DNA from: Paenibacillus cellulosilyticus
GTDB taxonomy: Bacteria; Bacillota; Bacilli; Paenibacillales; Paenibacillaceae
Reading direction: 5' to 3'
NCBI RefSeq assembly: GCF_003182255.1
Contig: NZ_QGTQ01000002.1
Span: 482,767 to 546,766 of the forward strand
Length of the DNA: 64,000 nt
The position numbers were made by a program, and so were the translations under genes. The number at the start of each line of letters is the position of its first letter. Positions within the stretch are counted from its first letter, which is position 1. Under the pieces are notes generated by a model. The model saw only the letters and a program-made list of their open reading frames with translations. It ran no database searches and was not told where the DNA came from. Of the stretch, positions 8,243-16,781 are shown one piece after another.

Positions 8243-8445
8243 AACGTGCCACCTCCAAATATTAGTTTCCACGCAATAAAAATGCGGGCCCATCAGGACC
8301 CGCATGCCATAACCATTCGTAAATGCATCTTCGTCATCATCGACGGTTGCAATGTTATCGATCGGTCGCATATAACCAGCCGGCGCGTAGCCATTAGGTG
8401 AGAAGCGGGTGCCTCTTCTTATTGCGATAAGTTTTAAATGTTACC
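8243..8445 (-). promoter_or_regulatory. L20-type leader of the infC operon
   Basis: The 5' leader between the promoter and infC. It ends in an attenuator hairpin and resembles the ribosomal protein L20 leader of Bacillota, where L20 binding favours premature termination. This is judged from position and the terminator; the L20-binding part was not folded in detail. Confidence 0.7.
8274..8305 (-). terminator. Attenuator hairpin ahead of infC
   Basis: ATGCGGGTCC-TGAT-GGGCCCGCAT (8282-8305) followed by five U, about 35 bases before the infC ribosome site. It is positioned as a regulated terminator within the leader. Confidence 0.85.
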
Positions 8446-8450
8446 GACTT

Positions 8451-8480
8451 ACTATATCACAGCGGTGCAGATGAAGTCAA
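8451..8480 (-). promoter_or_regulatory. Sigma-A promoter of infC-rpmI-rplT
   Basis: TTGACT (8475-8480), an 18-base spacer and TATAGT (8451-8456), just after the stop of the upstream glycosyltransferase gene. Confidence 0.7.
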
Positions 8481-8499
8481 CAACTTCGTGATGAAGCGA

Positions 8500-9741
8500 T
8501 TAGCCCTGCTTGCTCTGCACTTCTTCCAGACGAATAACGCGTGTATGCTGCGTGTGGCTCCATTGCTTGTTGTTCTGCGTGAAGAACGCGTAGAACGTAA
8601 TTGGCCACCACGACAACAGGAAGAACGGCAGCGTTAGCATATGTGCATACATTCTCCAGTTGCGTACATTCTCCAGAATGAGCGCCAGCGGGAACATGAT
8701 TACAGATGCAGCAATTGCGACGATAGGCACCCACACTGGCAGGTGTTCATAGATCGACCCAAAGATGTTATCCGCCGGGATGATATTGTCGCCCCACAGA
8801 AGCGCCGTCAGCACGAAGCCAAGCAGCGTGTTGTATACCGAGATCGAGTACAGCGCCGCGTCAAACTTAATGAAGCTGCGTTCCTTGATGCTCGCCCACA
8901 GCAGCGGGAAGAAATAGTTGCGTGCAACATTGAAGTGACCTTGCATCCAACGCAGACGCTGGCGTGCAGAAGCACGGAACGATACCGGCTTCTCGTCATA
9001 CACTTTCGCATCGTAGTTCAGTACCGGATGCACACCGCGTTTAATGCAGCGCATCGTAAATTCCAAGTCTTCGACGAGGCTCGTTGCGCCCCATCCCATA
9101 TCCTTCAGCAGCTTCGAATCGAAGCACATACCTGTACCGCCGAGGAAGTTCGCCATCCGCAGATTGCGGCGCGACAGCTGCCACAGACGGTTGCAGTACC
9201 AGTACGTAATACCGTAAGCAGCCGTAACCCATGAGTCGTTCGGGTTTTTCGTATCGAGGTAACCTTGAATCACTTGGTGGCCTTCGCACAGATCGTCATT
9301 CATCAAATGCAGGAAGTCGCTGTTGCACAGGTTATCCGCATCAAACATAACGACGGCATCATATTGCTTTGGCATATTCCACAGTTCTTTGAGCATCCAT
9401 TCAATCGCATAGCCTTTACCGCGCAGCGTCGAGTGGTTACGGACACATGCATGAACGCCTTCATAGCCGCGAACAACGTCGGCTGTGCCGTCCGTGCAGT
9501 TATCGCAAATTACAAAAATATCGTACAGTTCTCTCGGATAATCAAGCTTCAGCAAATTTTCAACCAGTGCGCCTACGACCTGCTCTTCATTGTGTGCAGC
9601 GACGAGTACAGCGAACGATTTTTTCGGTTCATGACGACGTTGTGTCTTCTTCCGATAAATTCCAAACAAAGCGAGTACAAACTGATAGACACCGATGAAC
9701 ACCAGCAAAATCTGGAACGCCATCATCAAAACATTCAACAT
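8500..9741 (-). CDS. Membrane-bound processive family 2 glycosyltransferase
   Basis: A 413-residue GT-A glycosyltransferase of the cellulose/chitin/poly-GlcNAc synthase type. It has an N-terminal membrane helix (FQILLVFIGVYQFVLALFGI) and a catalytic domain with VAAHNEE, DNCTDGT, FDADN and LVEDLEF. The processive motif RQRLRW follows, then three C-terminal membrane segments. The nucleotide sugar cannot be told from the sequence. The start ATG at 9741 is 12-13 bases after AAGGGGG. It is monocistronic, and its end abuts the infC promoter. It could make a surface or extracellular polysaccharide; no polymer-export partner is adjacent. Confidence 0.88.
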   Translation of the reverse strand: MLNVLMMAFQILLVFIGVYQFVLALFGIYRKKTQRRHEPKKSFAVLVAAHNEEQVVGALVENLLKLDYPRELYDIFVICDNCTDGTADVVRGYEGVHACVRNHSTLRGKGYAIEWMLKELWNMPKQYDAVVMFDADNLCNSDFLHLMNDDLCEGHQVIQGYLDTKNPNDSWVTAAYGITYWYCNRLWQLSRRNLRMANFLGGTGMCFDSKLLKDMGWGATSLVEDLEFTMRCIKRGVHPVLNYDAKVYDEKPVSFRASARQRLRWMQGHFNVARNYFFPLLWASIKERSFIKFDAALYSISVYNTLLGFVLTALLWGDNIIPADNIFGSIYEHLPVWVPIVAIAASVIMFPLALILENVRNWRMYAHMLTLPFFLLSWWPITFYAFFTQNNKQWSHTQHTRVIRLEEVQSKQG

Positions 9742-10095
9742 TCTTGGTATTGCCCCCTTGAGACCCCATTTTTTGAATACAGCCCTTTTTTCTTTTTCTC
9801 TCTATTGTTTTCATTTTTCAACTTCCAGCACGATTGACAACCATTCCAAGCCCGTCTTTTCTCTCTTTATGCGGCACTTAGTGCATTTTGCACCGTACGG
9901 TCAGCTTTGTCAAAAACGGTTTGAGCGCCCATATCGTCATGAGCGCCAAGTAAAACGCTTCCATGGCGAGCAATTAACGACATTGCCTCATTTTCCGTCT
10001 GCATCCCTCTTATTTTCATCCATTTGCACCGTTTTTAATGCTTACGTCCGGCAAAATTGATCATGAATCCGCCACCATACGAAAAATTGTACAGT
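9742..10095 (-). other. 354-base intergenic region upstream of the GT2 gene
   Basis: It contains a strongly pyrimidine-rich plus-strand tract at 9770-9830. A weak promoter-like pair (TTGACA at 9912-9917, 17 bases, CAAAAT) reads toward the GT2 gene. No gene, repeat or terminator of quality is visible. The downstream glycosyltransferase ends at 10096 without an obvious terminator. Confidence 0.35.
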
Positions 10096-11280
10096 TTACG
10101 TTATAAAACGTTGCACCATTGTCTCTGTGTTTCCAGACTCAGCCTCCAGAAATTGCGACAGCAATCGTCCGAATATCGCGTCCCATGACTGATTCCGGCT
10201 ATATGCGAGCCCTCTCGCGGAGAGACGTCCGCGCTCCTCTGGATCATGGTACAGGCGCTCCAACGCGTCTACGAATGAATCAACATGACCAGGGTCGCAC
10301 AGTAAGCCGTTGACGCCATGCGTCACTGTGTCCGCAACACCTCCTGCTCTTGCGCCGATCACCGGCGCCCCGCACGCCATCGCCTCGAGCACGACATTAC
10401 CGAACGTCTCCGTTGCAGAAGGGAACATGAATGCGTCTGCTGCTGCATACAGTTCCCGAAGAGCCGGCATCGATTGAAACCCGAGAAAATGAATCGGCAG
10501 CTGCTCGCGCGTAACGCGAGCGGCAAGCTCGCTTGCTGAAGGGCCGTCGCCGGCGATTAGCATGACCGCATCCGGATGGGATCGACGGAACTTGTCAAAG
10601 GCATCGATGGCAATCCCCACATCTTTTTCCGGCGACAGCCGTCCGACATACAATACCACGAATTGCTCTGGTGTAATCGTGCAGGAAGCAGGCAGCTCGA
10701 GCTCGCTCCGGTTGACACCTGGATAGAACTGATCTGCCTTGATTCCTCTAGGCCATACGAGAAGACGTTCTCCGCGCCATCCACGTCCGACAAGCTGCGC
10801 CTTCGTAGAAGGAGAGGGAACGAAGATCATCCTGCATTCGTGGTGAAACCATTCCATATATCTCCATAACAGCTTTGCCATCCATTGCAAATTGTAATAC
10901 GGCAAGTAACGATCAAAATGTGTATGGTAGGAAGCAACGAGAGGAATTCGATATTTCTTGGCGTAGTGGATTCCGAACAGTCCCATATTGAATGGGGTGG
11001 CAACATGAATCAACGTTGGCTGGAACAGTTGAAGAGCACGGCGTACGGGAACGGGGTTAGGCACGGCCAGCCTGCATTCGGGGTATAAGAAGAATGGAAA
11101 CGAGGTGAACCGCTGCACTTGAATAGACGTCTGCTGCGAGGTATGATCCATGGCTGGATCGGGGGCAAATACCATAACCTCAATACCTTGCCTTCGCAAA
11201 AAATCGGTCCAACGACCCAATGTTCGCGCAACTCCGTTCACTTCTGGCTCATACGTATCTGTAAATATCGCTAACCGCAT
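10096..11280 (-). CDS. Family 4 glycosyltransferase (GT-B)
   Basis: A 394-residue retaining glycosyltransferase. It starts MRLAIFTDTYEPEVNGVART with the GT-B donor/acceptor loop, and has VLYVGRLSPEKDVGIAIDAF, then LIAGDGPSASEL. The E-x7-E motif is in SATETFGNVVLEAMACGAP. This N-terminus is typical of lipid-linked sugar transferases (mannosyl or diacylglycerol glucosyltransferase types), but the acceptor is not determinable. The frame extends 24 codons upstream, yet ATG 11280 has GGGGGAG five bases ahead. It stands alone on the minus strand, divergent from the PAP2 gene. Confidence 0.88.
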   Translation of the reverse strand: MRLAIFTDTYEPEVNGVARTLGRWTDFLRRQGIEVMVFAPDPAMDHTSQQTSIQVQRFTSFPFFLYPECRLAVPNPVPVRRALQLFQPTLIHVATPFNMGLFGIHYAKKYRIPLVASYHTHFDRYLPYYNLQWMAKLLWRYMEWFHHECRMIFVPSPSTKAQLVGRGWRGERLLVWPRGIKADQFYPGVNRSELELPASCTITPEQFVVLYVGRLSPEKDVGIAIDAFDKFRRSHPDAVMLIAGDGPSASELAARVTREQLPIHFLGFQSMPALRELYAAADAFMFPSATETFGNVVLEAMACGAPVIGARAGGVADTVTHGVNGLLCDPGHVDSFVDALERLYHDPEERGRLSARGLAYSRNQSWDAIFGRLLSQFLEAESGNTETMVQRFIT

Positions 11281-11483
11281 CCTCGCTCCCCCATTTCCAT
11301 CCGATCTGACCGCAGCTCTCAGCACTAATGTACGCTGCATAAACAGCGGCATGCCTACAATGTAACGGAATACTGTTTCCTTAGCGTCAATGGCGCATTA
11401 AGGGTTCATTAATATCAGATTTGCATCGCGATGACACAGCCGAAACAATCGGATGCTACATTGTGCGTGAGTCATATTCCACA

Positions 11484-11514
11484 CAAAAAAACCGCTTCGC
11501 AATTTGCGAAGCGG
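11484..11514 (-). terminator. Minus-strand terminator upstream of the PAP2 gene
   Basis: The 11-base arms CCGCTTCGCAA and TTGCGAAGCGG (11492-11514) are followed on the minus strand by seven U (11485-11491). There is no U-run in the plus direction. It is therefore oriented to stop leftward transcripts entering from trmB, antisense to the PAP2 gene, before they reach the GT4 gene. Confidence 0.8.
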
Positions 11515-11542
11515 CTTAATCTTAGCTAACGGAGGGATCGGT

Positions 11543-12103
11543 ATGGAACGTATGATGGGGTGGCTCCGCTCTCGCGATCATCAAATGCTTATGATTGCGA
11601 ACCGAAGACCCGCACACCGACTGCTGCAAGCAGGTCTTAGCCGTTGGCTTGAAACGATCACCCATATGGGCGGCGCTACATTTACACTCTGTACCGCACT
11701 GTGTGCGGCCATTGCAGGATCGGCAGCGTGGAGTATAGCAGGCTGGCAGTGCATTGCTGCCGTAGCGGTCAGCCACTTGCCCGTCGCTGTAATGAAACGA
11801 CATTTTCGCAGGCTGCGGCCTTATCAGAAGCTTCCTAACATTAACGCGTGCCGTTCCCCGCTTCAGGACTCATCGTTCCCATCGGGACATACGACCGCGA
11901 TCTTCGCTTGGCTTATTCCACTTATCGCTGCGGCCGGCGCTTCCGCCGTACTGCTCCTGCCCGCAGCCATCGTAGTTGGCTTGTCCGTCGCTTGGTCGCG
12001 CATGTACCTCGGATTGCATTATCCATCCGATGTGTTCGCGGGGGCCATGCTTGGTTCTGCCACAGCGGTCGGCATGCTGGAGCTATGGCCGATCCTGCTC
12101 TAA
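11543..12103 (+). CDS. PAP2 family phosphatase (undecaprenyl-diphosphatase-like)
   Basis: A 186-residue integral membrane phosphatase, probably acting on undecaprenyl diphosphate or another lipid phosphate at the outer membrane face. The three catalytic motifs are clear: KRHFRRLRP (K-x6-RP), PSGHT, and SRMYLGLHYPSDV (SR-x5-H-x3-D). Several hydrophobic helices lie between them. ATG 11543 follows GGAGGG; a longer frame from 11504 overlaps a terminator hairpin. It is convergent with trmB, whose stop is only seven bases away. Confidence 0.88.
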   Translation: MERMMGWLRSRDHQMLMIANRRPAHRLLQAGLSRWLETITHMGGATFTLCTALCAAIAGSAAWSIAGWQCIAAVAVSHLPVAVMKRHFRRLRPYQKLPNINACRSPLQDSSFPSGHTTAIFAWLIPLIAAAGASAVLLLPAAIVVGLSVAWSRMYLGLHYPSDVFAGAMLGSATAVGMLELWPILL

Positions 12104-12110
12104 TTGAATA

Positions 12111-12893
12111 TTACTCGTCTGCCGATTCCGAGTCCTGCTCGTTATCGGCTTCTTCATTTGCTTCGACAGCTCTCGCCGCTTCTGCCGCTGCCGCATCTCG
12201 CTTCGCACTGCGATAAGCAGCAATCGCTTCATCGCCGATCAGTACCTCGATGCGATGAATATTTTGTCCACGATTAAAGAACTTCATCTCATATTCCGTC
12301 GGTACGAGGTCGTCGCGCAGCCCATCTTTATGCAGGTTCAGGGCGATATTGCGCGTGAGCAGCTCCATATCTGCGAAGCTGTTGAGCGAGTATTCGAACA
12401 ACGACACCGAATCGGTCTTGAAATGAATTTCACCACGCGTATTCAATGCTTTCATATACTTGCTCACAAAACGCGGGTGCGTCAGACGACGGCGCGCATG
12501 CTTCGCCTTCGGCCACGGATCACTGAAGTTCAAATAAACGCGCTCCAGCTCATCTTCCGCAAAAATGTCTTCGACGAATTCGATGTTCGCCCGCAGCAGC
12601 GCCAGATTAGGCGGACTGTCCACGCCGCGCTCCGCCCAGATGCGGCGCGCTTTCTCGCTGGCACGGCGCACGAGTTCATCGTACATATCGACACCGATAA
12701 AATTAATGCCTGGATTACGGAAGCTCTGCGTGCTAATGAACTGTCCCTTGCCCATGCCGAGCTCGACATAAATCGGATTGTTATTGCCGAAAAATTCGTT
12801 CCAGCGTCCTTTATAGGCAGTACCGTCTAAGACGACAAGCTCCGGCTGGCTTTCTATGCTTTCCAATATTCCTTTTCTTCCACGTAAGCGCAT
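12111..12893 (-). CDS. trmB: tRNA (guanine-N7-)-methyltransferase
   Basis: Forms m7G46 in tRNA variable loops using S-adenosylmethionine. The 260-residue protein has the SAM motif VELGMGKGQF and the family signature LNFSDPWPKAKHARRRLTHP. RPLGRK-type residues open the protein (MRLRGRKGI). After about residue 225 it carries a low-complexity tail rich in Ala, Glu and Asp (for example AAAAEAARAVEANEEADN), which is longer than usual. The ATG at 12893 lies nine bases after GGAGGA and fits the family N-terminus better than the longer frame. No terminator separates it from the convergent PAP2 gene. Confidence 0.95.
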   Translation of the reverse strand: MRLRGRKGILESIESQPELVVLDGTAYKGRWNEFFGNNNPIYVELGMGKGQFISTQSFRNPGINFIGVDMYDELVRRASEKARRIWAERGVDSPPNLALLRANIEFVEDIFAEDELERVYLNFSDPWPKAKHARRRLTHPRFVSKYMKALNTRGEIHFKTDSVSLFEYSLNSFADMELLTRNIALNLHKDGLRDDLVPTEYEMKFFNRGQNIHRIEVLIGDEAIAAYRSAKRDAAAAEAARAVEANEEADNEQDSESADE

Positions 12894-12974
12894 GTTCTCT
12901 CGTCCTCCACATTGAACTAGCCCTAATTGTGCCGAAGATAAGCAAGAAAGTAAAGAGCCAGGCACAGCGGACAA

Positions 12975-13007
12975 TGAAAAAGACAGCCCCGATGCTTCTG
13001 GACTGTC
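12975..13007 (-). terminator. Terminator after the 65-residue gene
   Basis: GACAGTCC and GGGGCTGTC arms (12982-13007) with a U-rich tail on the minus strand, about 40 bases beyond the stop at 13050. Confidence 0.75.
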
Positions 13008-13049
13008 TCCATAGGAGTAAGCGTGTTCATGTGAACACCGCTTTATATT

Positions 13050-13247
13050 CTAGAATTCGTAAGCCGATTGGCTGCGGCCTTCGATCTCATAGGTCTGCTC
13101 CAGCACTTCATTAAGTTTCTTACGCGCTCCGACTTCAATCATATGGTTATTCGGAAAACGAGCGCCGGCCAGTACCATCAGTTCCTTAACCGTCAGTTCA
13201 ACCTTCACTTTGTCTTCGCCGTGCGGAATTCTCAAATTCGTATTCAT
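13050..13247 (-). CDS. Conserved small hypothetical protein
   Basis: A 65-residue soluble protein starting MNTNLRIPHGEDKVKVELTV, with TVKELMVLAGARFPNNHMIE then a basic helix. No known domain is recognised. The spaced hydrophobics suggest a small alpha/beta fold. It has a GAGGTGA ribosome site before ATG 13247 and its own terminator. It lies between trmB and the divergent mnmL gene. Confidence 0.7.
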   Translation of the reverse strand: MNTNLRIPHGEDKVKVELTVKELMVLAGARFPNNHMIEVGARKKLNEVLEQTYEIEGRSQSAYEF

Positions 13248-13531
13248 TACCCATCACCTCATCGATTTTTTCATTATAATTCCCAGAAAATCGACATTCT
13301 ATATCACATGCTGCGATGTAAGGTTTCTACGAAGATTTCATTGATTTGTCGCACTTTTAATTTAACACATCATGTAAGGTTACGCAAGTGAAAACGGCTT
13401 ATTTGGGCTCTTTATTTTCCAGCTGTTTTTTTGTCCAAATCGCACCTAGAACATGGAAATCGACCCCGAATTTCGATACAATGAACGGTAGCATGCGAGG
13501 GAATATACGTGTTTAAAGAGAAGGAGCTATT

Positions 13532-14494
13532 ATGGCAGCTGCAAGCGATACCGTTGTGCCGAACTCGCCCGTAATGTGGGGAGACAAACGGTTTCATACA
13601 TGGAATTATGAAATGAAGGAGCAATTCGGCGAGAAGGTGTTCAAGGTTACGTTGGACGCAGGGTTTACTTGCCCGAATCGCGACGGCTCGATAGCCAAAG
13701 GCGGCTGTACCTTCTGCAGCGCGCGGGGATCTGGCGACTTCGCTGGAAGCCGCCGAGATGATCTCGTCACGCAATTCAATAAGATTCGAGACCGTCAGCA
13801 CTTGAAATGGCCAAATGCGAAGTACATCGGCTATTTCCAAGCGTATACGAATACGTATGCGCCGGTGGAGGAGCTGCGCGAATATTATGAAGTCATTTTG
13901 CAGCAGCCAGGCGTTGTTGGCCTGTCGATCGCGACGCGTCCTGACTGCCTGCCCGACGATGTAATCGACTATCTGGCCGAGCTGAACGAGCGGACGTATT
14001 TATGGCTGGAGATGGGGCTTCAGACGGTTCACGAATCGACGTCGGAGCTCATTAACCGAGCGCATGATACGGCTTGTTACGAGGATGCGGTCCGCCGTCT
14101 GCGCGCGCGGGGCATTCGCGTCTGCACGCATATTATCTACGGTCTCCCCCAGGAGACCCATGAGATGATGCTGGATACGCTGCGGGCCGTTTCTCGTATG
14201 GACGTGCAAGGGATTAAGATTCACCTGCTCCACCTCATGCGCAAGACGCCGATGGTGAAGCAGTACGAAGCCGGACTGCTGCAGTTTCTTGAGAAGGACG
14301 AATACATTAAGCTGATTGTCGATTCGCTGGAGCAGATGCCGCCGAACATGATTGTCCACCGGTTAACCGGCGACGCGCCTCGCGATCTGATTATCGGACC
14401 GATGTGGAGCATGAACAAGTGGGATGTACTCAATTCAATCGATAAGGAGCTTGTCCGCCGAGGAACGTGGCAGGGCAAGCTGTGGAAGGAGTGA
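13532..14494 (+). CDS. mnmL: Radical SAM protein MnmL (YtqA, TIGR01212 family)
   Basis: A 320-residue radical SAM enzyme. The iron-sulfur cysteines are C47, C59 and C62 (TCPNRDGSIAKGGCTFC), followed by the TIGR01212 core LWLEMGLQTVHESTSELINR and GIRVCTHIIYGLPQET. The B. subtilis homologue YtqA is linked to mnm5s2U34 synthesis in tRNA together with YtqB; I recall the names MnmL/MnmM from recent work, and the assignment here is by family and gene order. ATG 13532 follows AAGGAG. The stop is five bases before the next start, so the two genes are an operon. Confidence 0.88.
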   Translation: MAAASDTVVPNSPVMWGDKRFHTWNYEMKEQFGEKVFKVTLDAGFTCPNRDGSIAKGGCTFCSARGSGDFAGSRRDDLVTQFNKIRDRQHLKWPNAKYIGYFQAYTNTYAPVEELREYYEVILQQPGVVGLSIATRPDCLPDDVIDYLAELNERTYLWLEMGLQTVHESTSELINRAHDTACYEDAVRRLRARGIRVCTHIIYGLPQETHEMMLDTLRAVSRMDVQGIKIHLLHLMRKTPMVKQYEAGLLQFLEKDEYIKLIVDSLEQMPPNMIVHRLTGDAPRDLIIGPMWSMNKWDVLNSIDKELVRRGTWQGKLWKE

Positions 14495-14498
14495 GCGC

Positions 14499-15086
14499 AT
14501 GGGCTTTCTATCCGTGCTCAGCATGGCACACCAGATGATTCGCGAACGGGTTCACCCAGGCGATATTGTGATTGATGCGACAGCAGGCAATGGCGTAGAC
14601 ACCCGCTTCCTCGCTGAGCTTGTTGGGCCTCGCGGCGTCGCCTATGCCTTCGATATTCAAGAAGCAGCGATTACAGCGACGCGCAAGCGGCTGGAGCCCC
14701 TTGAGGAACAGCTCCTGCTGCCCGACCTTCGACTCGTGTACGACAGCCACGAAGCGATGACCCGGCACGTGGAGGCGGATCATGCCGGGAACGTCGCAGC
14801 AGCGATGTTCAATCTCGGCTATTTGCCGGGAGCAGATCCGTCTGTTATCACGAAGACGGACAGCTCGATAGCCGCACTGGAGGCTGCGGTGTCGCTAATG
14901 AAACCGGGCGGCATCATCACCTGTGTGCTCTATCCCGGCCATCCCGGCGGCGGCGATGAAGCCGAAGCGGTGCTGCAATGGGCACAAGCGCTGCCTTCAG
15001 CAGAAGGACAAGCTGTCCTGTACCGTATGGCGCAGAAGCCCACGGCGCCGTTCCTCGTTGCGATCGAGCGAAGCCGGAAGCAATAG
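14499..15086 (+). CDS. mnmM: SAM-dependent methyltransferase MnmM (YtqB)
   Basis: A 195-residue class I methyltransferase, with SAM motif IVIDATAGNGVDTRFLAELV. A later FNLGYLPGADPSVITK block (NLGYLPG) is characteristic of the YtqB/Methyltransf_19 family. In B. subtilis this family methylates nm5s2U34 to mnm5s2U34 in tRNA. ATG 14499 follows AAGGAGTGAG, which overlaps the mnmL stop. The mnmL-mnmM order supports the role. Confidence 0.87.
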   Translation: MGFLSVLSMAHQMIRERVHPGDIVIDATAGNGVDTRFLAELVGPRGVAYAFDIQEAAITATRKRLEPLEEQLLLPDLRLVYDSHEAMTRHVEADHAGNVAAAMFNLGYLPGADPSVITKTDSSIAALEAAVSLMKPGGIITCVLYPGHPGGGDEAEAVLQWAQALPSAEGQAVLYRMAQKPTAPFLVAIERSRKQ

Positions 15087-15125
15087 TGAAGTTATTTTAT
15101 CCAATTCCATCGGGAGGTTTTGTTC

Positions 15126-15515
15126 ATGGCTATTCGTAAAATCGAGCACGTAGGCGTTAGAGTAATCAATTTGGAGCAATCCATCGCATTCTACACGAAG
15201 GTGCTCGGTCTGGTGCATCGCAATACGCTCGTTCCAGGCAATGGAACTGTACGGCTTGGCTTCCTTGCATTCGCAGGCCACGAGGAAACCGAGGTTGAGC
15301 TGATCGAGAACGCGAAAGAGTTCCCAGCAGAAGGCAAAGTTCATCATCTCGCTTTCACGGTCGACGATGTGGAAGCCGAGTTCGTCCGTATCAAGGAGCT
15401 GAATGTACCGCTCCGCGACACCGAGATTACAACGCTGCCGGACGGCAGCCGCTACTTCTTCTTCTACGGTCCTGACGGCGAGCTGCTGGAGCTGTTCCAG
15501 CCTGGCGCACGCTAA
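15126..15515 (+). CDS. VOC (glyoxalase/dioxygenase fold) protein
   Basis: A 129-residue vicinal-oxygen-chelate protein. It starts MAIRKIEHVGVRVINLEQSI, with a putative metal His8, LGFLAF, KVHHLAFTVDD and GPDGELLELFQ. These give the expected His/Glu metal ligands of a paired beta-alpha-beta-beta-beta domain. It resembles lactoylglutathione lyase or methylmalonyl-CoA epimerase members, but the substrate is not settled. ATG 15126 is eight bases after GGGAGG. It follows mnmM by 39 bases and may be co-transcribed. Confidence 0.83.
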   Translation: MAIRKIEHVGVRVINLEQSIAFYTKVLGLVHRNTLVPGNGTVRLGFLAFAGHEETEVELIENAKEFPAEGKVHHLAFTVDDVEAEFVRIKELNVPLRDTEITTLPDGSRYFFFYGPDGELLELFQPGAR

Positions 15516-15628
15516 GACCATATAGACGCCCCAGTACAAACATCCTGCTCATTCCGACATCATGTCTCTAACCCGAAGTGGATACTGCTATCCAATCCTT
15601 ATTCCGTTCATTCAAGGAGAGAGAAACG

Positions 15629-16615
15629 ATGACGAACACAATGATCAAACCATATCCGCTGCTGTTCCAGCCAGAGATGAAGGAACGTATTTGGGGCGGC
15701 CGAGCACTTGCACAGTTCGGGCTCGAACTGCCGGAAGGGTCAATCGGCGAAGGCTGGATGATCGGCGACCATCCGAACGGCACGACGACCGTATTGAACG
15801 GCCCGTTGGCTGGAACAGGTCTCGATGCGATACGCGAGCATTATGGCAAGGAATGGTTCGGTACGAAGGGCTTCTCCGAGCGTAACGGCCGCTTCCCGCT
15901 GCTGATCAAGCTGCTCGATTGCAACGATGATTTGTCCGTTCAGGTGCATCCGACGGATACCTATGACGGACTGCCAGAAGGCGAGCTTGGCAAGACGGAG
16001 ATGTGGTACATCCTGGATGCGAAGCCTGGTGCGACGATTGTCTACGGCTTAAAAGAAGGCGTTGATCGTGCTGCCATGGAGGCTGCAATCGCAGAAGGAC
16101 GCATTATGGATACGCTGCAGGTCGTTCCTGTCGAAGCTGGCGATGCGTTCTATATACCTGCCGGCACGGTTCACGCGTTGTGCTCTGGTGTTGTCGTTGC
16201 AGAGATTCAGCAAAACTCCGATACGACATACCGGCTCTACGATTACGACCGACCGGGGCTCGACGGCAAGCTTCGTGAGCTGCACGTCGAGGCTTCGCTT
16301 AATGTCATTGCCTACGAAGGCGCTGGCGCACAGCGGATGAAGACCGATGGCATTCGGCCGGGTGAATGGCTGACGATTGCGAGCTCGCCGTATTTTATCG
16401 TTGAGAAAGGCATTGTGATTGAACCGCTTGCACTAAAAACTACGCCAGAAAGCTTCGTCATTCTCGTCGTGGCCGACGGTCAAGGTACGATAAGCTGGAA
16501 TGAAGGGGTTGAGCGGCTGGCGCTCCGATCAGGCCAATGCCTCCTGCTTCCCGCAAGCCTCGGCGGTTATACGGTGGATGGCAGCATGACCGTGCTGAGA
16601 AGCATGGTGCCTTAA
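15629..16615 (+). CDS. manA: Mannose-6-phosphate isomerase, class I
   Basis: Interconverts fructose-6-phosphate and mannose-6-phosphate with zinc. The 328 residues include the N-terminal PLLFQPEMKERIWGG and LIKLLDCNDDLSVQVHPTD, which supplies the zinc Gln and His. GKTEMWYILDA follows, then YIPAGTVHALCSGVVVAEIQ with the zinc His and the active-site loop. This is the short Bacillus-type ManA. ATG 15629 follows AAGGAGAG. The product could feed the manC gene at 48 kb. A strong terminator follows. Confidence 0.94.
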   Translation: MTNTMIKPYPLLFQPEMKERIWGGRALAQFGLELPEGSIGEGWMIGDHPNGTTTVLNGPLAGTGLDAIREHYGKEWFGTKGFSERNGRFPLLIKLLDCNDDLSVQVHPTDTYDGLPEGELGKTEMWYILDAKPGATIVYGLKEGVDRAAMEAAIAEGRIMDTLQVVPVEAGDAFYIPAGTVHALCSGVVVAEIQQNSDTTYRLYDYDRPGLDGKLRELHVEASLNVIAYEGAGAQRMKTDGIRPGEWLTIASSPYFIVEKGIVIEPLALKTTPESFVILVVADGQGTISWNEGVERLALRSGQCLLLPASLGGYTVDGSMTVLRSMVP

Positions 16616-16633
16616 ACAAGGAGCTCATACCAT

Positions 16634-16685
16634 ACAGCAGCGGAGTACCGCCTCAGACGGCGATACCCGCTGCTGTTTTTATTTT
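16634..16685 (+). terminator. Terminator after manA
   Basis: ACAGCAGCGG (16634-16643) pairs with CCGCTGCTGT (16667-16676), followed by TTTTTATTTT. Confidence 0.88.
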
Positions 16686-16781
16686 CCACGATATAAGCCT
16701 ACTGTCAGCTGCGGTTATGTCTCCCCCATTCGGAAAACAATAGGTACGATTCATTATCGACATTGTGCCTAGGGGGTCATC

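Noticed and set aside
8243-8371. Upstream extension of infC to 8371
   Set aside because: It would translate through the U-tailed attenuator and has no ribosome site; the ATT start explains the gene.
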